Shown: positions 1 through 5,372 of the stretch, piece after piece
Numbering within the stretch: the stretch's first letter is position 1
How the letters are laid out: every line of letters begins with the position of its first letter
Assembly: GCA_031277045.1 (NCBI GenBank)
Contig: JAISLX010000005.1
Location: 1 to 12,948, forward strand
Source of the DNA: Treponema sp.
Lineage (GTDB): Bacteria > Spirochaetota > Spirochaetia > Treponematales > Breznakiellaceae
DNA length: 12,948 nt
Reading direction: 5' to 3'
Notes under the pieces: generated by a model
What the model was told of the DNA's origin: nothing
The model's database searches: none
Seen by the model: the letters and a program-made list of their open reading frames with translations, nothing else
Position numbers and translations under genes: made by a program

Positions 1-50
1 GGCAGGACCTTTTCCAAAGAATCCGTCAGAAAAAAATCATAACTATACAT
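1..50 (-). CDS. 5' end of an unidentified gene running off the window
   Basis: Only the first 16 codons are visible, reading MYSYDFFLTDSLEKVLP from an ATG at 50-48. A GGAG lies at 66-63, 12 bases upstream, which is somewhat far for a ribosome binding site. The start lies 27 bases beyond the stop codon of the permease remnant. That spacing is typical of neighbouring genes in a sugar-transport operon, so this may be the next gene of that operon, perhaps a glycoside-processing enzyme. I do not recognise the family from so few residues. The call rests on the start codon, the spacing and an open frame to the window edge. Confidence 0.4.
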   Translation of the reverse strand, partial: MYSYDFFLTDSLEKVL

Positions 51-77
51 TGTGTTTTATCGCTCCGCACATAAAGG

Positions 78-167
78 CTAGGCTTTAATACCGCTCAACG
101 CGATACCTTCCACAAACTGTTTTTGAAGTACCAGGTACAGAATAAAAGGCGGCAGGAAGGAAGACTT
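78..167 (-). pseudogene. 3' remnant of a carbohydrate ABC transporter permease (MalG-like)
   Basis: The minus-strand frame ending at the TAG at 80-78 reads KSSFLPPFILYLVLQ followed by KQFVEGIALSGIKA and stop. This is the characteristic C-terminus of MalG/CUT1-type inner-membrane permeases: the last membrane segment, then Q-x-x-F-V-E-G-I-A-x-G-x-x-K. The family is about 270-300 residues long, and here only some 25-30 remain. Going upstream, recognisable sequence ends at the hairpin at 166-191, and the tRNA-Gly gene follows. No start codon or further permease sequence fits in between, so the gene is broken at its 5' side. The gene starting at position 50 probably followed it in the original operon. 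The family call is from the conserved tail only; that it is a remnant rather than an assembly join is inferred. Confidence 0.6.
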
Positions 168-191
168 TTCCAAAACTGAAGTTTTGGAAAA
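166..191. repeat. Perfect 11-bp inverted repeat (hairpin) at the permease/tRNA junction
   Basis: The arms TTTTCCAAAAC (166-176) and GTTTTGGAAAA (181-191) are exactly complementary around the 4-base loop TGAA. It lies between the 3' end of the tRNA gene and the permease remnant. On neither strand is it followed by a T run, so it is not a textbook intrinsic terminator, although it could help stop transcription leaving the tRNA gene. The string CTTTTCCAAA of its left side (165-174) also occurs at 9-18, and GGCAGGA occurs shortly before each copy (1-7 and 151-157). Confidence 0.8.
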
Positions 192-207
192 TGCCCATAA
201 CAAAAAA

Positions 208-278
208 AGCGGCCGACGGGAGTCGAACCCGCGTCACAAGCTTGGGAAGCTTGGGTAATACCGTTATACAACGGCCGC
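208..278 (-). tRNA. tRNA-Gly, anticodon CCC
   Basis: The minus strand folds into a full cloverleaf of 71 bases. The acceptor arms GCGGCCG and CGGCCGC pair perfectly. The D arm is GTAT-AACGGTA-TTAC, with the same T-T opposition seen in E. coli glyT. The anticodon arm is CAAGC-TTCCCAA-GCTTG, giving anticodon CCC, which reads GGG codons. A 4-base variable region follows, then the T arm GCGGG-TTCGACT-CCCGT with one G-T pair. The discriminator is T, as usual for tRNA-Gly. CCA is not encoded; the gene runs straight into a run of T, so CCA must be added enzymatically. A glycine tRNA for GGG suits the many GGG codons in the fatty-acid genes of this window. Confidence 0.95.
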
Positions 279-299
279 AAAACAGCAGTATGAAAAATA

Positions 300-328
300 A
301 CTATGCCGGAAAAAAAACAGCGCGTCAA
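300..328 (-). promoter_or_regulatory. Sigma70-type promoter of tRNA-Gly
   Basis: On the minus strand TTGACG (328-323) and CATAGT (305-300) are separated by exactly 17 bases that include a run of eight T. Transcription would start near 293, giving about 15 bases of leader before the mature 5' end of the tRNA at 278. Confidence 0.6.
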
Positions 329-370
329 GCTCCCGCCAATGTTAAATCGCTGATATGGCAATGCGCGGTC

Positions 371-399
371 TTGCCGCCATGTTGACAAACCGCTATAAT
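371..399 (+). promoter_or_regulatory. Sigma70-type promoter of the solute-binding protein gene
   Basis: TTGCCG (371-376) and a perfect TATAAT (394-399) are 17 bases apart. The expected start is near 406, leaving a leader of about 55 bases before the ATG at 462. A closer TTGACA at 382 is only 6 bases from the -10 box and cannot be its -35; it belongs to the palindrome described separately. Confidence 0.55.
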
Positions 400-406
400 T
401 TGTCAT
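382..406. promoter_or_regulatory. Candidate operator palindrome over the -10 box
   Basis: TGACAAA (383-389) and TTTGTCA (399-405) form a perfect inverted repeat with a 9-base spacer that contains most of the TATAAT box. A bound protein would block polymerase, so repression is the simplest reading. A near-identical palindrome lies just after the fabH promoter at 5333-5358. The binding protein is unknown. Confidence 0.45.
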
Positions 407-461
407 AGGTTTCGTATCCGGGCAGACCGGGTCCCGCGCCGCGATAACAAAAGGAGATGAC

Positions 462-1958
462 ATGAAAACAAAAAAAGCCTTGCCCCTGATCATTGCTTTG
501 GCCCTGGTTCCGGCCTTTTCCCTTTCCGGCCGCGGGAAAACTGAAGCCCCCCGGCCTCTTGAACTCCGCTACGGCTTTACCTCTGAGCCTGCCACCCTGG
601 ACCCCCTGGATCCATCCAATACCGCGGATGGCCGGAGCATCCTCTTTAACGTCTTTGAGGGCCTGGTCCGCCCCGAGCCGGACGGGGACCTAAAACCTGC
701 TGTGGCCTCCGCCTATTCGGTTGAGCAGGGGGGCCTGGTTTACCGCTTTACGCTGCGGAAGGGCCTTGCGTTTCACAATGGGAAGGCGGTAAGCGCGGAG
801 GACGTAAAATTCACGCTGGAAACGGCCATTGCCGCCGGATACCAGGGTTTTAACCAGATTGAAAAGGTAGAAACCCCCGACAGTTCCACTGTCGTCATTA
901 CCCTCAAAGCCCCGGACGTGGAGTTTCTTCCCTACCTTACCATCGGGATTGTGCCGGCAGACAACGCCGACCGGGAACGTAATCCCATTGGTACGGGGCC
1001 TTACTGTATCGAATCCTACACTGTTCAGCAAAACCTGGTGCTGAAAAAAAACCCCGCGTACTGGCGGCCCGGTTTTCCCAAGCTGGACAGGGTAACCATC
1101 GTCTTTCTGGCCAATTCTGAAGCCCTGCTCCTCTCCCTGCGGGGGGGGAACATCGACGCCGCGGAGATAACGGGTAACCTGGTTGACCAGCTTAACGGCG
1201 CGGACTTCGATATCTTTTCCGGTTACTCCAACTCGGTCCAGCTTTTGGCCCTGAACAACGACGTTAAACCCCTGGACGATGTACGGGTACGGCGGGCCCT
1301 TAACTACGCGGTGGATGCCCAGGAAATTATCAATACCGCTTTTTCCGGCCGGGGGGAACCTTCCGGCAGCCCTCTTATCCCCGGTCTTGCCAAGTACTAC
1401 AACCGGGACCTGATCGACCCCTACCCCCGCGATCCGGAACGGGCCCGCGCCCTGCTGCGGGAAGCCGGCCTGCCCGATGGGTTTTCCCTGAAAATCACGG
1501 TGCCTTCCAACTACACTATGCATGTGGATACTGCCCAGGTAATCGTCAACCAGCTTGCCCAGGCGGGAATTAAGGCGGAAATTCAACTGGTAGACTGGGC
1601 CGCCTGGCTTGCCGGTGTGTACCGGGGCCGGGAATACCAGGCCACTATTATTTCCCTGGATGCGGCCAACAGTTCCCCGCGAATGTTTTTGTCCCGTTAC
1701 CTTTCCACCGGGAACAGTAATTTTATCAACTTTAAAAACGCCGGTTATGACCGGGTTTACCAGGCCAGCCTTTCCGAACTTGACGAGGCCGGGCGCATAG
1801 CCCTGTACCGGGAGGCGCAAAAGATTATTTCCGATAACGCCGCCAGCGTATACATTCAGGACATCTACAGTTTCCGCGCCTTTCCCAAGGGGCGTTACAC
1901 CAATGTCTTGAACTACCCCCTTTACGTAACCGATTTCGCGTCAATTACGCCGCGCTGA
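462..1958 (+). CDS. ABC transporter solute-binding protein, family 5 (SBP_bac_5, peptide/oligosaccharide type)
   Basis: A 498-residue extracytoplasmic binding protein of the DppA/OppA class, expected to capture a peptide, sugar oligomer or similar ligand for an ABC importer. A basic, hydrophobic N-terminus (residues 1-23) is a signal peptide. The mature part shows the family pattern: the LRYGFTSEPATLDPLD entry strand, FNVFEGLVRP, the YRFTLRKGLAFHNGKAVSAEDVKF region around residues 93-116, GTGPYCIESY, and RALNYAVD. Length is normal. The start is set by AGGAG at 452-456, five bases before the ATG. Residue 24, where the lipobox LSG-C is expected, is Arg (CGC at 531-533), so lipid anchoring is doubtful. 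No permease or ATPase genes are adjacent, making this an orphan binding protein. The oxidoreductase gene follows 68 bases later and may share the transcript. The ligand cannot be told from sequence alone. Confidence 0.9.
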   Translation: MKTKKALPLIIALALVPAFSLSGRGKTEAPRPLELRYGFTSEPATLDPLDPSNTADGRSILFNVFEGLVRPEPDGDLKPAVASAYSVEQGGLVYRFTLRKGLAFHNGKAVSAEDVKFTLETAIAAGYQGFNQIEKVETPDSSTVVITLKAPDVEFLPYLTIGIVPADNADRERNPIGTGPYCIESYTVQQNLVLKKNPAYWRPGFPKLDRVTIVFLANSEALLLSLRGGNIDAAEITGNLVDQLNGADFDIFSGYSNSVQLLALNNDVKPLDDVRVRRALNYAVDAQEIINTAFSGRGEPSGSPLIPGLAKYYNRDLIDPYPRDPERARALLREAGLPDGFSLKITVPSNYTMHVDTAQVIVNQLAQAGIKAEIQLVDWAAWLAGVYRGREYQATIISLDAANSSPRMFLSRYLSTGNSNFINFKNAGYDRVYQASLSELDEAGRIALYREAQKIISDNAASVYIQDIYSFRAFPKGRYTNVLNYPLYVTDFASITPR

Positions 1959-2026
1959 CGGGGAAGAACCACATGCGGCGGCTTTTATCTCCGGCCGGAA
2001 TTTGGTAGACTAATTCAGAGGTATTT

Positions 2027-3112
2027 ATGAGAAATTACAACTTGGCCATTATCGGTTTGGGCGGTATGGGCAACTGGCACCGTGAACTCATCAACGAGGG
2101 AGGGTGGTTCGGAGGAAAGAAGTTCGAGGGGAAAAGCTTTGAAAATCTTTCGGTTCTTGGCTCGTATGATATTGACGAGGCCCGGCAGCGGTTCGCCGCG
2201 GAACACGGCATAAAGGCATACGCTTCGCTCGACGCCCTTCTGGGCGATCCCGCCGTCGACATCGTTCTGGTGTCGGTTCCGAACGAACTTCACAAACCTA
2301 TGGTACTAAAGGCCCTGGCGGCCGGAAAGCATGTGGTTTGTGAAAAACCTGTGGCCCTTAATTCGGGGGAGCTTGGGGAGATGATCGAGGCCTCCCGCAA
2401 GGCGGGGAAAGTTTTTTCGGTACATCAAAACCGCCGCTGGGATGAGGACTACCTTACCGCGAAGAAGATCTACGATGAAAAGATTCTGGGAGATGTGTTT
2501 CGCATCGAATCCCGGGTTCACGGCTCACGGGGCATTCCCGGCGACTGGCGGGGACTTCCCGAACACGGCGGCGGCATGCTGCTGGACTGGGGCGTTCATA
2601 TCCTTGACCAGGCACTGCGGATGATCCCCGGCAAGGTAAAAAAAGTCTACGCTACCTTTACCTATGTAACCAATGAACTCGTGGATGACGGGTTTTACGC
2701 GGAGCTGACTTTTGAGAACGGGCTGGTATACCTGGCGGAGGTGGGGACCAGTAACTTTATCTACCTTCCCCGCTGGTACATCCTGGGCCGGGATGGAACC
2801 GCCGTTATGGATGATTTCAAACCCACCGGCAAAATTGTGCGGGTTACGGACTGGAGCAAGAACGATGCGGTTCCCATCAGGACTGCCGCCGGACTTACCA
2901 AGACGATGGCCCCCCGGACCGACGAGACTATCAAGGAAGAAGCCCTTCCTCTGGTCAAATCGGACATACGGGATTTCTACCGGAATTTTATCAAGACTAT
3001 CGAGGGTACGGAAAGCCTTGCCGTGTCCCTTGATTCGGTTATGCGGAACATGCTGCTTATGGAAGCCATTTTCAAATCCGCCAGGTCGGGCGCGCCGGTG
3101 GCTTTTGAGTAA
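2027..3112 (+). CDS. Gfo/Idh/MocA-family NAD(P)-dependent sugar oxidoreductase
   Basis: A 361-residue cytosolic dehydrogenase of the glucose-fructose oxidoreductase/inositol dehydrogenase family, which oxidises or reduces a hydroxyl on sugars, inositols or sugar acids. The N-terminal Rossmann fold has G-x-G-x-x-G at residues 10-15 (GLGGMG). The CEKPVA motif at 105-110 carries the conserved EKP that touches cofactor and substrate. The C-terminal domain has HQNRRWD (133-139) and GGGMLLDWGVH (181-191), where the Asp and His fit the family's catalytic pair. The start is supported by AGAGG at 2017-2021, five bases before the ATG. It lies 68 bases after the binding-protein gene and faces the kdgK-like kinase across a shared terminator. 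The substrate is not determined; the neighbourhood suggests breakdown of sugars or sugar acids. Confidence 0.9.
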   Translation: MRNYNLAIIGLGGMGNWHRELINEGGWFGGKKFEGKSFENLSVLGSYDIDEARQRFAAEHGIKAYASLDALLGDPAVDIVLVSVPNELHKPMVLKALAAGKHVVCEKPVALNSGELGEMIEASRKAGKVFSVHQNRRWDEDYLTAKKIYDEKILGDVFRIESRVHGSRGIPGDWRGLPEHGGGMLLDWGVHILDQALRMIPGKVKKVYATFTYVTNELVDDGFYAELTFENGLVYLAEVGTSNFIYLPRWYILGRDGTAVMDDFKPTGKIVRVTDWSKNDAVPIRTAAGLTKTMAPRTDETIKEEALPLVKSDIRDFYRNFIKTIEGTESLAVSLDSVMRNMLLMEAIFKSARSGAPVAFE

Positions 3113-3175
3113 AAAGCAGGCGGCGCCGCTGTCTGCCGCGATTGGCGGAGGACGCGCCTTCGCATAAAAACCCGC

Positions 3176-3209
3176 AAGCGCAACAGACTCCTGGCAGTTT
3201 GTTGCGCTT
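3176..3209. repeat. Inverted repeat in the convergent intergenic region
   Basis: AAGCGCAAC (3176-3184) and GTTGCGCTT (3201-3209) are perfect 9-bp arms around a 16-base loop. Part of the left arm plus loop, CGCAACAG-AC-TCCT-G-GC (from 3179), recurs imperfectly as CGCAACAG-GT-TCCT-A-GC at 3281-3298, on the far side of the terminator and overlapping the stop codon of the kinase gene. Two similar strings around CTTCGC...CATAA also flank the repeat. This could be a REP-like dispersed element or an additional folded RNA end. Confidence 0.5.
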
Positions 3210-3224
3210 CGCGCATAAGACCCC

Positions 3225-3251
3225 AAAAAACCGGCTTACGGCCGGTTTTTT
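3225..3251. terminator. Bidirectional intrinsic terminator
   Basis: AAAAAACCGGC (3225-3235) and GCCGGTTTTTT (3241-3251) form a perfect 11-bp stem with the loop TTACG. The stem ends in T runs on both strands, so it can stop transcription of the oxidoreductase gene on the plus strand and of the convergent kinase gene on the minus strand. Confidence 0.93.
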
Positions 3252-3292
3252 ATCCTGCAAACTGCGTAAGCAGCCCGTAACGCAACAGGTTC

Positions 3293-4315
3293 CTAGCGCT
3301 GTACGCGGCCGGATGCGTTGCCCGCGGCCAGGGCTTCCGCTTCGGCAAGGTTTATCAGGTTAAAGTCATGTTCAATCGAATGTTTAAGGCAGGAGGAAGC
3401 GGCGGCAAAATTGATGGCCCGCTGGTTGTCCCAGCCTGAAAGCTGGCTGTAGATAAGGGCCGCGCCGAAGCTGTCCCCACCCCCCACCCGGTCAACAATG
3501 TGGACGGTGTAGCTGGGGGCAAAGAAGCTTTTTCCGTCCTCGTAGAGCATGGCGGACCAGATGTTGTCGCTGGCGGAAACGCTGCCCCGCAGGGTAATAG
3601 CCACTTTTTTGAAGTTGAAGCGGCCGGCAAGCTGCCTGGCTACCGAAACGTAACTTTCCCCCTGGACTTTGCCGCCGGTAATATCGGCCCCCTCCGCGTG
3701 GATGCCGAAAACATCGGCGGCGTCTTCCTCGTTGGCGATACAGATATCCACGAAAGGCATCAGATCGCCCATCACACGGCCGGCTTTTTCGCTGGTCCAG
3801 AGTTTTTTGCGGTAGTTAAGGTCGCAGCTTACCGTAAGGCCCAGTTTCCTGGCGGTTTTGGCCGCTTCCAGGCAGGCGGCCGCGCAGTTGTCACTGAGGG
3901 CCGGGGTAATGCCGGTAAAGTGGAACCAGTTGGCCCCGGCGAATATCTTGTTCCAGTCGAATTCTTCCGGCTTGGCTTGGGCAATTGCCGAACCGGCCCG
4001 GTCATAGATAACCTTGCTGGCCCGCTGGCTGGCCCCTTTTTCAACATAGTACAGCCCCAGCCGCTCGCCGCCCCGAAGTATCAGACTGGTATCCACCCCG
4101 TAGCGCCGGCACTCGTTAAGGGCGCACTGGCCGATTTCATGGGCGGGAATCTTGGTAACAAAAGCCGCGTCCATACCAAACTGGGCCAGGGAAACAGCCA
4201 CGTTGGCCTCCCCGCCAGCATAACTTGTCTCCCAGGTTCCGGCCTGGACGAAGCGCTGATACCCCGCCGGGTTCAGGCGCATCATAATTTCACCAAACGT
4301 AACGATTCGTTTCAT
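3293..4315 (-). CDS. kdgK: 2-keto-3-deoxygluconate kinase (PfkB/ribokinase family)
   Basis: A 340-residue cytosolic sugar kinase. KdgK phosphorylates 2-keto-3-deoxygluconate with ATP to KDPG, which KDPG aldolase splits; this is a late step in breakdown of uronic acids such as pectin or alginate sugars. The PfkB signature AGGEANVAVSLAQFG sits at residues 33-47. The YDRAGSA stretch at 104-110 and the CDLNYRKKLW stretch at 164-173 are typical of KDG kinases. The second PfkB signature is VDRVGGGDSFGAALI at 274-288, with Asp281 as the catalytic base; the usual GAGD is GGGD, which is common in this group. GAGGAG at 4326-4321, five bases before the ATG, fixes the start. The gene faces the sugar oxidoreductase and is not in an operon with it. 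Another PfkB sugar specificity is possible, but KDG is the best fit. Confidence 0.82.
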   Translation of the reverse strand: MKRIVTFGEIMMRLNPAGYQRFVQAGTWETSYAGGEANVAVSLAQFGMDAAFVTKIPAHEIGQCALNECRRYGVDTSLILRGGERLGLYYVEKGASQRASKVIYDRAGSAIAQAKPEEFDWNKIFAGANWFHFTGITPALSDNCAAACLEAAKTARKLGLTVSCDLNYRKKLWTSEKAGRVMGDLMPFVDICIANEEDAADVFGIHAEGADITGGKVQGESYVSVARQLAGRFNFKKVAITLRGSVSASDNIWSAMLYEDGKSFFAPSYTVHIVDRVGGGDSFGAALIYSQLSGWDNQRAINFAAASSCLKHSIEHDFNLINLAEAEALAAGNASGRVQR

Positions 4316-4341
4316 GTTTTCTCCTCACTGTTCTTTTGATT

Positions 4342-4370
4342 CGTATAAATTCAGGGTAGCTTGACAAGCC
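4342..4370 (-). promoter_or_regulatory. Possible weak promoter of the KDG kinase gene
   Basis: On the minus strand GGCTTG (4370-4365) and TATACG (4347-4342) are 17 bases apart. The start would be near 4335, leaving a 20-base leader that contains the GAGGAG ribosome binding site. Both boxes match consensus only moderately. The rest of the gap to 4574 contains no gene I can support. Confidence 0.3.
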
Positions 4371-4574
4371 GGGCTGCGCCTGACCAAAAGTTATGTCTGT
4401 CAGCGTAATGCCCCGCCGGGGAGAGGGTACGATCCTCGTTCGCGCCCCGGACGATGACGATGATTTTGTTTTCCGGAATTCTCCCGGTAATTTTGCTATG
4501 CGTTAACGGAGCCCCCTGCCCCGATACACTATACCTTGTGCCCCGGAAAGGGAAGTGCGGAATACGCCCCCCAA

Positions 4575-5150
4575 TCAGCCGCGGAATCTAATTCCCCCTT
4601 CCGGGCTCATACTGTCGATAATGGCAAGCGACTCGACGCGGATATTTCTCTCCCGCAGCCGCCTGCCCCCCGGCTGGAAGCCTTTCTCTATGACCACTCC
4701 GGCGCCAACCAGACGGGCCCCCGCCGCCTGAGTCAAAGCCGCCAGGCCCTCCAGAGCGCAGCCGTTGGCCAGGAAATCGTCGATAAGAAGTACCGAATCC
4801 TCCCGCCTGATATAGAGCCGGGGTACGGTGATGGTATAGTCGATACCGTGGGTGTAGGAACTGACGCCGGCGCTGTAGAGGTCATCGCCGGTGTTCTTCG
4901 CCCGGGTTTTCCGCGCGAACACCACAGGAACCTTAAAATACTGGGCGGTAATGCAGGCGATGCCGATTCCGGAAGCCTCCACCGTCAAAATCCGCGTTAT
5001 TCTGTCGCCGGAAAAACGGCGGGCGAATTCCCCGCCAATCTCGTTGTAGAGGCCAATGTCAGCCTGCTGGTTCAGAAAAGAACCCACGTTGAGAATGTTG
5101 CCGGGCAGAACCCTGCCTTCCGCCAGTATCCGGTCCCTCAATATCCGCAT
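4575..5150 (-). CDS. xpt: Xanthine phosphoribosyltransferase
   Basis: A 191-residue cytosolic purine-salvage enzyme joining xanthine to PRPP to give XMP. It aligns by eye along its whole length with the 194-residue Bacillus subtilis Xpt: the N-terminal ILNVGSFLNQQ (19-29), ILTVEASGIG (54-63), VPVVFARK (74-81), the PRPP-binding loop VLLIDDFLANG (120-130) and the tail VIEKGFQPG. The start ATG at 5150 has no Shine-Dalgarno sequence. A TATAAA box on the same strand ends only 11 bases before it, so the mRNA may be nearly leaderless. The gene is divergent from the fatty-acid operon. A purine riboswitch, common upstream of xpt in Firmicutes, is not visible in the 222-base gap to fabH. No terminator is evident downstream. 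Confidence 0.92.
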   Translation of the reverse strand: MRILRDRILAEGRVLPGNILNVGSFLNQQADIGLYNEIGGEFARRFSGDRITRILTVEASGIGIACITAQYFKVPVVFARKTRAKNTGDDLYSAGVSSYTHGIDYTITVPRLYIRREDSVLLIDDFLANGCALEGLAALTQAAGARLVGAGVVIEKGFQPGGRRLRERNIRVESLAIIDSMSPEGGIRFRG

Positions 5151-5160
5151 GGGTAAAAAG

Positions 5161-5189
5161 TTTATAAAATTACGGGAAAAACATGAAGG
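5161..5189 (-). promoter_or_regulatory. Possible promoter giving a near-leaderless xpt mRNA
   Basis: On the minus strand TATAAA (5166-5161) is preceded at 17 bases by CCTTCA (5189-5184), a poor -35 box. Transcription would begin around 5154, only a few bases before the ATG at 5150. Confidence 0.35.
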
Positions 5190-5297
5190 CGCGTTTCAAA
5201 AACCAGCCGGGTTATCGAAATGTCCATACAAAACGGCGGCGCGGCAGAGCGCGGGGACTCGCAACCGGCGCGGGCGGAACGGGTCCCAAAATTAACC

Positions 5298-5325
5298 TTG
5301 ACAGTTTCGGGGAATTTGCTACAAT
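5298..5325 (+). promoter_or_regulatory. Promoter of the fab-acc operon
   Basis: A perfect TTGACA (5298-5303) and TACAAT (5320-5325) are 16 bases apart, a near-consensus sigma70 promoter. The start is expected near 5332, immediately before the palindrome at 5333-5358 and about 40 bases ahead of the fabH ATG. No other clear promoter is seen in the short gaps further along, so this one probably drives all eight genes. Confidence 0.75.
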
Positions 5326-5332
5326 AATGAGT

Positions 5333-5358
5333 ATGACAAAATGTATTGAATTTGTCAT
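5333..5358. promoter_or_regulatory. Candidate operator palindrome at the fab operon transcription start
   Basis: ATGACAAA (5333-5340) and TTTGTCAT (5351-5358) are perfect inverted 8-mers with a 10-base spacer. The position right at the start of the transcript fits a repressor site. It shares both half-sites with the palindrome at 382-406, whose spacer is one base shorter. It does not resemble the E. coli FabR or FadR or Bacillus FapR operators as I know them. Confidence 0.5.
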
Positions 5359-5372
5359 GCAAAGGACACGGC

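Noticed and set aside
166..191. Hairpin as the intrinsic terminator of the tRNA gene
   Set aside because: No T run follows it on the minus strand; the T run lies before it, directly after the tRNA 3' end, so a standard terminator cannot be claimed.
382..399. TTGACA (382-387) and TATAAT (394-399) as a promoter pair
   Set aside because: They are only 6 bases apart. TTGCCG at 371-376 gives the correct 17-base spacing.
690..1820. Long minus-strand frames opposite the binding-protein, fab and acc genes, such as 690-1820, 5436-7163, 7413-9629, 9690-11132 and 11706-12887
   Set aside because: They are antisense shadows of well-supported genes, rich in Gly, Pro and Arg, with no recognisable domains or ribosome binding sites.
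4381..4402. TGAC...GTCA spaced 22 bases, and a TTGACAAG at 4361, upstream of the KDG kinase, as a possible third copy of the shared palindrome
   Set aside because: Only four bases of each arm match and the remainder diverges, so it does not meet the standard of the two exact palindromes.
4351..4590. An open minus-strand frame of nearly 80 codons between xpt and the KDG kinase, ending at the TGA at 4353-4351, with protein-like stretches such as IPENKIIVIVRGANED
   Set aside because: It has no ATG, GTG or TTG start and no ribosome binding site, overlaps the end of xpt, and open frames of this length are common by chance in GC-rich DNA. I recognise no family.
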